Source of the DNA: Clostridia bacterium
GTDB taxonomy: Bacteria > Bacillota > Clostridia > Christensenellales > UBA1242
NCBI GenBank assembly: GCA_900768425.1
Contig: CAAGCR010000065.1
Span: forward strand, 1-9,639
Direction of reading: 5' to 3'
Length of the DNA: 9,639 nt
In this document: positions 1 through 5,374 of the stretch, piece after piece
Position numbering within the stretch: the stretch's first letter is position 1
How the letters are laid out: every line of letters begins with the position of its first letter
Made by a program: the position numbers and the translations under genes
Notes under the pieces: model-generated
Databases searched by the model: none
What the model was told of the DNA's origin: nothing
Seen by the model: only the letters and a program-made list of their open reading frames with translations

Positions 1-435
1 GAACTAAACACAGATAAAAAGCCGGAAGATAAAAAGGTTGAAAATGTTGCACAACAAGATGCACAAAATACAAAATCTGCTCCAAAAGTACCAGAAGTAA
101 AAGAAGAACCAAAAGAAAAGGCTGTGCCAAAAGCACCAAACAAAAAAGAAACTAAGGTCGCTCCAACAAAAGTTGAAACACCAAAAGAAGCACCAGCAAA
201 ACCAGCAACTAAACCAACCGTACCAAAAACCGAACCAAAACCAGTTGCTCAAAAGACAGAAAATGCTAAGCCGGTTGCTCCTAAAACACCAACTGCACCA
301 AAATCTGCTCCAAGTAAACCAGTAGAGCCAAAAGCGCCAGTTGCTCCTAAAAAAGCACCACTAGCGCCAAAACCTACTCCAACCAAACCGGAAGTTCCAA
401 AAGCGCCATCAAAAGTGCCACCTAAAAAAGGCTAA
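1..435 (+). CDS. C-terminal part of a Pro/Lys/Ala-rich protein (5' end outside window)
   Basis: The frame is open from the first base to the TAA at 433-435, giving 144 visible residues with no start codon that needs to be used. The gene therefore begins before the window. The first 40 or so residues are charged and mixed (Glu, Asp, Lys, Asn, Gln). The rest is a low-complexity tail of short Pro-Lys-Ala units such as KPVAPK, APKSAP and KAPVAPKK, strongly basic and with no hydrophobic segment. Such tails are known as flexible linkers, cell-wall spanning stretches or nucleic-acid binding tails. Nothing visible says which applies, and the functional domain is upstream. There is no LPXTG motif or C-terminal anchor helix, so sortase anchoring at this end is unlikely. 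A strong terminator follows 12 bases after the stop. A GTG at 124 could start a shorter frame, but it lies inside the same repeat run and I see no reason to use it. Confidence 0.75.
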   Translation, partial: ELNTDKKPEDKKVENVAQQDAQNTKSAPKVPEVKEEPKEKAVPKAPNKKETKVAPTKVETPKEAPAKPATKPTVPKTEPKPVAQKTENAKPVAPKTPTAPKSAPSKPVEPKAPVAPKKAPLAPKPTPTKPEVPKAPSKVPPKKG

Positions 436-447
436 TAAAAATAGTTT

Positions 448-486
448 AAACCGCAAAGTAAAACAAAATATACTTTGCGGTTTTTT
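448..486 (+). terminator. Intrinsic terminator after the Pro/Lys-rich gene
   Basis: A perfect 13 bp stem (448-460 paired with 471-483, core CCGCAAAGTA / TACTTTGCGG) closes a 10-base A-rich loop. It runs directly into a T tract at 481-486. It lies 12 bases after the upstream stop codon and is oriented for forward transcription. Confidence 0.93.
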
Positions 487-701
487 ATAAATAGAAACGG
501 AATACTAATATTGTGTTGTTAAGCGAGATGAAATCTCATTCAGTGCAAAAACATAGTTTTAGTTCACTATTATTTAACCATAATTTATCAGTCATCAATT
601 TTCATTATTCATTAAAATAAATTCATAATTAATAAAATATTTATATTTTTGTTTTTTTTAAACAAGATTTTATTCATAACTATCCATTATATAATTTTTA
701 C
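487..701. other. Intergenic stretch between terminator and rlmD promoter
   Basis: I see no gene in these 215 bases on either strand. They hold a small hairpin (GAGAT 525-529 with ATCTC 533-537) and a second weak one (AAAAC 548-552 with GTTTT 556-560, inside AGTG 542-545 / CACT 565-568). AT-rich sequence with loosely repeated ATTCAT units follows at about 602-635. A possible TATAAT at 690-695 lacks a convincing -35 box. Confidence 0.5.
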
Positions 702-731
702 TTGTAAAATATAAACAAAATATGCTACAAT
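702..731 (+). promoter_or_regulatory. Promoter of the rlmD operon, extended -10
   Basis: A TTGTAA -35 box (702-707) lies 18 bp before a TACAAT -10 box (726-731). A TG at 723-724 gives an extended -10. The expected transcription start is 738/739, which coincides with the A of the rlmD ATG at 739. This fits the absence of any Shine-Dalgarno sequence there. The promoter is predicted from consensus only. Confidence 0.65.
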
Positions 732-738
732 TTTGCGT

Positions 739-2031
739 ATGGAAAATTACGAGTTTTATATAGATTCTAACGGTATGAATGGCGAAGGCATTTCTCGTTT
801 AAACGGAAAGGTCTATTTTATTAATGGTGCTATTGAGGGCGAAAAAGTAATAGCAAAAGTTGTTAAGGAAAATAAAAACTTTGGCTATGCACAAACTGAA
901 AAAATGCTAACCAAAAGTGATAATCGTTGTGAACCAAAATGCAAATATTATGGCATTTGTGGTGGCTGTAATATGCAACACATAAAGTATGAAAAACAAT
1001 TAGAAATAAAAACTCAAAATGTTCAAAATTTGTTCAATAAACATAAATTAAACGCTAGTGTAAGTATGTGCCAAGGCGGGCAAGATTTTGAATATCGCAA
1101 TAAAATAACTATGTATTTAAGTAAAAATAATTCACTCGGTTTTTATAAGGAAAATAGCCGAGAATTATGCGAAATAAATTATTGCTGTTTGGTTAATAAT
1201 GACTTTAATAATTTAATAAATAAATTAAATAATTTTTTCAAATTAAACAAAGAGTTTAATGCCTTTGTTTTAAAGGGATTAAGCATTCGTCAAATAAACG
1301 ATAAATATATTATAAATTTAATTTTAACTAAAAAAATAATACTAACGAAATTGCAAAATTATTTAAAATTAAACAAAATAAATTATGCACTTTATTATTG
1401 CATAAATAACAAAAAAAATTCTAATATTCCGGAATATCCTTGCTATTATGTTGCCGGTGATGAGCAGATATTTTTAAATGAGTATAGTATTAAATATCCA
1501 GTTTATCCTATGTCATTTTTACAAGTTAATAATCAAGTTAAAAAGATAGTATATGATGAAATAATTTCACGAGTTAAAGGCTATGCAAATGTTATAGATG
1601 CATATAGCGGTGCGGGCTTACTTTCGGCAATATTGGCTAAAAATAATAAGAATGTTGTGGCGGTGGAAATTGATGAGTCAGCATCAAAAGCGTGCGAACA
1701 GTTATGCAGGCAAAACGATATTAAAAATGTAAAAAGCATATGTGGAGATTGTGCAAAAATTTTACCACAATTATTACAAGAAAATAAATACGATTTTATA
1801 GTTTTAGACCCGGCAAGGGCAGGTGTGGACCAAAGTATTTTGCAAGAGATAGTAAATTATAAAATACAAAATGTTATATACCTATCTTGCAATCCAGCCA
1901 CACTTACCAGAGATTTAGAAACATTGACAAATGGTGGCTATAAAATAACCTTCGCAAAACCTTATGATATGTTCCCACAAACATCAAATGTGGAAACCTT
2001 AGTTCAATTAAAACTAGATGTTAAAGATTAA
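739..2031 (+). CDS. rlmD: 23S rRNA (uracil-C5)-methyltransferase, RlmD/RumA (TrmA) family
   Basis: The protein is 430 residues, usual for the family, and transfers a methyl group from SAM to C5 of a uracil in 23S rRNA. An N-terminal TRAM-like RNA-binding domain (about 1-58) is followed by iron-sulfur ligand cysteines (C68, C74 and C77 in a CxxxxxCGGC pattern, with C149 or C150 as the likely fourth; C64 is extra). The Rossmann domain has the SAM motif DAYSGAG (287-293) and the motif DPARAG (357-362). The catalytic nucleophile is C384 in SCNPATL, and E419 in NVETL is the expected general base. The E. coli RlmD target is U1939; in Bacillus one enzyme (RlmCD) also modifies U747, so the exact site here is uncertain. 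I chose ATG 739 because it fits the TRAM start. A TTG at 733 would add two residues but has no ribosome binding site either. It is the first gene of a three-gene RNA-modification operon. Confidence 0.93.
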   Translation: MENYEFYIDSNGMNGEGISRLNGKVYFINGAIEGEKVIAKVVKENKNFGYAQTEKMLTKSDNRCEPKCKYYGICGGCNMQHIKYEKQLEIKTQNVQNLFNKHKLNASVSMCQGGQDFEYRNKITMYLSKNNSLGFYKENSRELCEINYCCLVNNDFNNLINKLNNFFKLNKEFNAFVLKGLSIRQINDKYIINLILTKKIILTKLQNYLKLNKINYALYYCINNKKNSNIPEYPCYYVAGDEQIFLNEYSIKYPVYPMSFLQVNNQVKKIVYDEIISRVKGYANVIDAYSGAGLLSAILAKNNKNVVAVEIDESASKACEQLCRQNDIKNVKSICGDCAKILPQLLQENKYDFIVLDPARAGVDQSILQEIVNYKIQNVIYLSCNPATLTRDLETLTNGGYKITFAKPYDMFPQTSNVETLVQLKLDVKD

Positions 2032-2077
2032 CAAAGATAATCAAATGTAAAAACTTATATAGAATAAAGGAAACAAT

Positions 2078-2764
2078 ATGGAAGACCAGTTTTCAAGAAC
2101 AAAAAACTTAATAGGACAAGAAAATTTAGACATATTAAAATCAAAAAAAGTAATGGTTATAGGCATAGGCGGGGTAGGTGGTTTTGTTTGTGAAGCACTT
2201 GCAAGAGCGGGCATACAAGACTTTATTTTAATTGATAATGATGTCGTTTCGGTTAGTAATATAAATAGACAAATTATAGCACTTAATAGTACGATAGGCA
2301 TAGCCAAAGTAGATGTTATGAAAACACGCATTCTTGATATAAATCCTAACGCAAAAGTTGAAACAAAACAAGAATTTGTAACCCCAGATATAATAGATGT
2401 AACGAATTACGATGTTGATTATGTTATTGATTGCATAGATAACACAACCGCCAAAATTGCACTAGCAATAGCGAGCAACCAAAAAGGCTTTAAATTGATT
2501 TCTTGTATGGGAACGGGCAATAAACTAAAACCGGAATTGTTTGAAATAACCGATATATACAAAACCACATATTGCTCGCTAGCAAAATTAATACGCAAAA
2601 AACTTAAAGATGCAAATGTAAAAAGACTGACAGTGCTTTATTCAAAAGAGCAACCGACAAAAGCATTAAACAGAGATAGAACACCGGCAAGCATAAGTTT
2701 TACACCTAGCATTGCAGGGCTAAGAATTGCCGAATATGTAATTAAGCAGTTTTTAAATATGTAA
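2078..2764 (+). CDS. tcdA: tRNA threonylcarbamoyladenosine dehydratase TcdA (E1-like, ThiF fold)
   Basis: This 228-residue protein belongs to the E1-like/ThiF superfamily. TcdA uses ATP to dehydrate t6A37 in ANN-decoding tRNAs to the cyclic form ct6A, which helps decoding. The ATP-binding loop is GIGGVGG (29-35), followed by the acidic pair in IDNDVVSVSNINRQ (D53, D55, N61 to Q65) and a VIDCIDN strand. The downstream segments SCMGTGNKLKP and SISFTPSIAGLRIAEYVI are typical of the YgdL/CsdL/TcdA branch rather than ThiF or MoeB. The stretch that usually reads DPLA is YCSLA here. It is shorter than the E. coli enzyme (268 residues) and lacks its C-terminal hydrophobic extension. AAAGGAA (2066-2072) lies 5 bases before the ATG. 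It is 46 bases after rlmD and 16 before the next gene, so co-transcription is likely. MoeB/ThiF-like sulfur-carrier activation is less likely because no carrier-protein gene is nearby. Confidence 0.9.
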   Translation: MEDQFSRTKNLIGQENLDILKSKKVMVIGIGGVGGFVCEALARAGIQDFILIDNDVVSVSNINRQIIALNSTIGIAKVDVMKTRILDINPNAKVETKQEFVTPDIIDVTNYDVDYVIDCIDNTTAKIALAIASNQKGFKLISCMGTGNKLKPELFEITDIYKTTYCSLAKLIRKKLKDANVKRLTVLYSKEQPTKALNRDRTPASISFTPSIAGLRIAEYVIKQFLNM

Positions 2765-2780
2765 AATAGGAAATGAATAA

Positions 2781-3599
2781 ATGGAAGATGAAAAAATTGA
2801 ACAAAGTTTAATAAAAAGATTTAAAACCGATATATGGACACCCTTTGTAAAAGGTATAAATAAATATCAAATGATTCAACCAAACGACAAAATTGCAGTG
2901 TGTATTTCGGGCGGAAAAGATAGTATGTTAATGGCATTATGCTTTAAACATTTGCATAAATATTCAAAGTTTAAGTTTGATGTTGAATATATTGTAATGG
3001 ACCCAGGTTATAAAGAAGAAAATGTTGAACTAATAAAACAAAATGCAGAAAAAATAGGTATAGATATAAAAATATTCAAAACAGACATTTTTGATATTGT
3101 AAACGAGATGGGTGGTTCTCCATGCTATATGTGTGCAAGAATGCGTAGGGGATATTTATATATGTTTGCGGAAAGTTTAGGTTGTAACAAAATTGCACTC
3201 GGACACCATTTTGATGATGCAGTAGAAACAATACTACTAAGTATGTTCTATGGCTCAGAATATAAGACAATGATGCCAAAATTAAAAAGCACAAATCATA
3301 CAGGAATGGAACTTATACGCCCACTTTATTTAGTGCACGAAGATAATATAATACGTTGGAGAAATTACAACAATTTGCGATTTTTGGCTTGTGCTTGCAA
3401 AATGACCGAAGCAATAGAGAATAAAGATAAAGAACTTGTGTCAAAACGAAAAGAAATAAAAGACTTAATAAAAGAGCTAAAAAAAGTAAATCCAAATGTA
3501 GACAAAAATATTTTCAGTTCTATACACAATGTAAATTTGTCAACAGTTATTGGTTATACCATAAACGGCAAAAAGGTTGACTTTTTAGATAATTATTAA
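2781..3599 (+). CDS. TtcA-family PP-loop ATPase, probable tRNA 2-thiolation enzyme
   Basis: This is a 272-residue N-type ATP pyrophosphatase. The PP-loop is SGGKDS (43-48). A CxxC pair lies at C115/C118 (CYMCARMRR). A GHHFDDAVET motif spans 141-150. A further cysteine pair, C204 and C206 (ACACK), could supply the third ligand. In TtcA three cysteines hold a [4Fe-4S] cluster that delivers sulfur to C2 of cytidine 32 after ATP adenylates the base. The same pattern here supports a thiolation role rather than the lysidine synthase TilS, which lacks the cluster cysteines. The protein is somewhat shorter than E. coli TtcA (311 residues), and Bacillota carry paralogous TtcA-like proteins whose target base is not settled. 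I therefore leave the gene symbol empty. AGGAA (2768-2772) lies 8 bases before the ATG. It is the last gene of the operon. Confidence 0.82.
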   Translation: MEDEKIEQSLIKRFKTDIWTPFVKGINKYQMIQPNDKIAVCISGGKDSMLMALCFKHLHKYSKFKFDVEYIVMDPGYKEENVELIKQNAEKIGIDIKIFKTDIFDIVNEMGGSPCYMCARMRRGYLYMFAESLGCNKIALGHHFDDAVETILLSMFYGSEYKTMMPKLKSTNHTGMELIRPLYLVHEDNIIRWRNYNNLRFLACACKMTEAIENKDKELVSKRKEIKDLIKELKKVNPNVDKNIFSSIHNVNLSTVIGYTINGKKVDFLDNY

Positions 3600-3818
3600 T
3601 TGATTAAAATTGTATATTTATAATAAATTGTGCATAATTATACAAAAATTTTAAATAATGGTAAGTAACGTGTTGCACAATTTATTTTTAATGAATTGGA
3701 AAAGTAATTTTTCAACTTGCACAAAAACAAACTATAATCTAGTAGCAAATATATAATTAATTTACCAAAAACGAATATTTATGCAAAATATTAAATATTT
3801 ATACATTACTATATTAAC
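3600..3818. other. Convergent intergenic region with inverted repeat and a possible promoter
   Basis: No credible gene is visible. A perfect 13 bp inverted repeat (3622-3634 with 3674-3686, core AATTGTGCA / TGCACAATT) is separated by 39 bases and followed by TTTTTA. It could be a long-loop terminator for the operon or a protein-binding site. TTGCACAA occurs at 3673-3680 and a further TTGCACAAA at 3717-3725. TATAAT at 3733-3738 with a weak TTTCAA (3710-3715) upstream could be a promoter for a short RNA ending at the terminator at 3819-3853. Confidence 0.4.
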
Positions 3819-3853
3819 AAAAAACTTGCCAAAGTATATTTGGCAAGTTTTTT
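3819..3853. terminator. Bidirectional terminator between convergent units
   Basis: A perfect 15 bp stem (3819-3833 with 3839-3853) closes a 5-base loop. It starts with six A residues and ends with six T residues, so it gives a U-tailed hairpin on both strands. It lies 11 bases past the stop of the minus-strand membrane protein gene and also stops forward readthrough from the RNA-modification operon. Confidence 0.92.
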
Positions 3854-3864
3854 GTGCTAGTTAA

Positions 3865-4792
3865 TTATTCAAATTTATTTGGACGTTTTACTTTTCTTAA
3901 TAGCAGTACTACTTCATAAACAATGCTTAAAATAGAAAATACAATGGTCATTATTAAATCTTGAGTGAAAGCACTTGAAAATTCTTTAACACCCATACAA
4001 GTTTTAAAGGCTTCAAACGCATTCATAACAAGTCCTGCTTCTTTTGCGGCTGCACCAGCGGAATACAAATATACGCTAAATACGGCTAAAATCATAAAGG
4101 CAAGAGAAGTAACAGAAACAATAAGAATCATCATCTTGTTTTCTTTTCCGCCAAACTTTTTATAAAGGAAAGCACCAAGAACAACTGCAACAAAGGCAGA
4201 AATTGCTGAAACAACGCCGCATAAATATAAAATGAACGCAACAGCAAAACCGGCAACGCCACCAACCAAAGCACCTAAAAAGCCTTTTAGATAATTGTTT
4301 GGAGCATTTTTAAATTCCTCATTAGATTTTTCAATAACAGTATTAATATTTCCAAAACATTTTTGGTCAACTGCAACACTAAAACCATCAATATTAATTA
4401 CTTTTGTGTTTTCGGCAGTTAATTCATCACCACAAACAGGGCAGTGACCAAAACCAACGGCCTCATTATTTTTCAAAATATTAGTAATTTGTTTTAAGTA
4501 TTCTGGAAGTTTTCCCACTAATTTGCTTATAGTAAAATCTGTAATATTAACAGATAAACCATAATATGTAAATTGATATTTAAGATATTTGTTTGCTACT
4601 TGTTTTAAAGCATTATCAATTTCTGCTTTTTTGTTCGTCAGTTGCATAAAATGAAATATGCATAACGAAAGGTGGAGCATTTAATGTTTTGGCTAATATA
4701 TTTGTTTCATAACCCATTAAATTGCCATAAGCATAGTCACCATTTATTGTTAAGCCATAAGGACTTAACACGTTTTCAAATTTATTATTCAT
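3865..4792 (-). pseudogene. Uncharacterised four-helix membrane protein with CPVC motif, frame broken by an extra A
   Basis: The gene starts at ATG 4792, with AAGGA (4804-4800) 7 bases upstream and a good promoter. The first frame runs 58 codons and stops at 4616. The rest continues in another frame whose first ATG (4680) has no ribosome binding site. The two join naturally in the A6 run at 4632-4627: removing one A gives a continuous 308-residue protein reading ATDEQKAEIDNAL across the join. That protein has a soluble N-terminal region (1-115), CPVC (117-120) with a lone C145, and four hydrophobic helices (about 170-193, 194-212, 220-243, 279-299). A YKKFGGKENK loop sits between helices 2 and 3, and the tail is basic. 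The sequence looks like a conserved Bacillota membrane family of unknown function; I cannot verify this. CPVC suggests half a zinc ribbon. The break could be a real mutation, a read error in the homopolymer, or a site of slippage. Everything downstream is intact, which favours a recent change or an error. Confidence 0.8.
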
Positions 4793-4815
4793 AACCTCTT
4801 CCTTTTAATACACTT

Positions 4816-4844
4816 ATACTACAATTTTGTGTAAAAAATGTCAA
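4816..4844 (-). promoter_or_regulatory. Promoter of the minus-strand membrane protein gene
   Basis: On the minus strand a perfect TTGACA (4844-4839) is followed after 17 bp by TAGTAT (4821-4816). The predicted start near 4809 gives a leader of about 17 bases that holds the AAGGAAGAGG ribosome binding site. This supports 4792, not 4680, as the true start of the gene. Confidence 0.72.
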
Positions 4845-4919
4845 TATATATATAAAATAATATTTTAATTAAATAAAATTAATTTTAAAATAATTTGTCG
4901 TTTGTGATAATTTTATAAT

Positions 4920-4944
4920 AAAAAAAGTCTTCAAAGCGAAGACT
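4920..4944 (-). terminator. Terminator of tRNA-Gln
   Basis: On the minus strand AGTCTTC (4944-4938) pairs with GAAGACT (4932-4926) around a 5-base loop. Seven T residues follow (4926-4920, partly within the stem). It lies 6 bases after the encoded CCA end of the tRNA. Confidence 0.88.
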
Positions 4945-4950
4945 AATTTT

Positions 4951-5025
4951 TGGCTGGGGTGGCAAGATTCGAACTTACGCATGCTAGAGTCAAAGTCTAG
5001 TGCCTTACCGCTTGGCTACACCCCA
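4951..5025 (-). tRNA. tRNA-Gln (anticodon UUG)
   Basis: A full cloverleaf can be drawn over 75 bases including an encoded CCA (4953-4951). The acceptor stem is TGGGGTG with CACCCCA and discriminator G. It starts with the weak U1-A72 pair that is a known identity element for glutaminyl-tRNA synthetase. The D stem is GCC/GGC, the anticodon stem CTAGA/TCTAG with loop CTTTGAC, and the T stem GTAAG/CTTGC around TTCGAAT. The anticodon TTG is at 4993-4991 and reads CAA, and CAG by wobble. It stands alone, with its own promoter and terminator. Confidence 0.97.
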
Positions 5026-5044
5026 ATATTTAAAATACTATGTA

Positions 5045-5073
5045 AATATACAATATAATTTGAAATTTGTAAA
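5045..5073 (-). promoter_or_regulatory. Promoter of tRNA-Gln
   Basis: On the minus strand TTTACA (5073-5068) and TATATT (5050-5045) are separated by 17 bp. The predicted start near 5038 is about 13 bases before the mature tRNA 5' end at 5025, a usual distance. Confidence 0.7.
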
Positions 5074-5186
5074 GTGTTTTTTAAAAAGTTTTTAAATTTT
5101 CATTAAAAAAGTTTATTTCAAAATCTCAAAAACATACACAAGATTAACATTTTTAATAAAATTGTTTAAATCTTTTACAAAAGATA

Positions 5187-5217
5187 TTGACATTTTTTGT
5201 GGCAATTAGTATATACT
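5187..5217 (+). promoter_or_regulatory. Upstream promoter (P1) of the ABC exporter leader
   Basis: A perfect TTGACA (5187-5192) is followed by TATATA at 5210-5215 (17 bp) overlapping TATACT at 5212-5217 (19 bp). The start would be near 5222. Transcripts from here must pass the hairpin at 5276-5312 before reaching the exporter genes. Confidence 0.65.
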
Positions 5218-5275
5218 ATATGTTTACATTTATTACGGTATATTAAAAGTTATATATAAACAATTTATTGAATAA

Positions 5276-5312
5276 AAGCACTTTGAACAATGCTATAAAG
5301 TGTTTATTTTTT
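5276..5312 (+). terminator. Terminator-like hairpin in the exporter leader (possible attenuator)
   Basis: A 9 bp stem with one G-U pair (5276-5284 with 5297-5305, core CACTTT / AAAGTG) closes a 12-base loop. An A and then six T residues (5307-5312) follow. The stem is AT-rich, so termination would be moderate. It could end a short RNA of about 90 bases from P1 or act as an attenuator. The upstream AAAGT (5246-5250) could pair with ACTTT (5280-5284) as a weak competing fold. Confidence 0.5.
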
Positions 5313-5325
5313 GCCATTTAACACA

Positions 5326-5354
5326 TTAACAATCGTAACAAAAAAGAATATACT
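5326..5354 (+). promoter_or_regulatory. Proximal promoter (P2) of the ABC exporter operon
   Basis: TTAACA (5326-5331) and TATACT (5349-5354) have an ideal 17 bp spacing. The predicted start near 5361 leaves a leader of about 14 bases that carries the TAGGAG ribosome binding site (5365-5370) just before the ATG at 5375. This promoter bypasses the hairpin at 5276-5312. Confidence 0.68.
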
Positions 5355-5374
5355 ATTTATTAGGTAGGAGAAAA

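Noticed and set aside
4..252. Minus-strand open frame rich in Trp, Phe and Cys
   Set aside because: It is the complement of the Pro/Lys repeat region; its odd composition only reflects CCA and AAA codons read backwards. No ribosome binding site.
525..568. Two small hairpins before rlmD, considered as a riboswitch
   Set aside because: They lie upstream of the likely promoter at 702-731, match no riboswitch class I know, and the stems are only 4 to 5 bp.
602..635. Loosely repeated ATTCAT units, considered as a mobile-element remnant
   Set aside because: The units are short and irregular, with no terminal inverted repeats or target duplication; AT-rich drift explains them.
2041..2331. Minus-strand open frame of 96 codons over the start of tcdA
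   Set aside because: It is a shadow of the well-supported tcdA coding sequence with no start signal.
3781..3864. A 27-residue forward frame starting at ATG 3781
   Set aside because: It runs straight through the terminator stem at 3819-3853 and has no ribosome binding site.
3865..4680. The minus-strand gene starting at ATG 4680 as an intact gene
   Set aside because: No ribosome binding site or promoter sits before 4680, while 4792 has both; the first residues from 4680 (MLHLSLCIFHF) are the wrong frame of the real N-terminal coding sequence.
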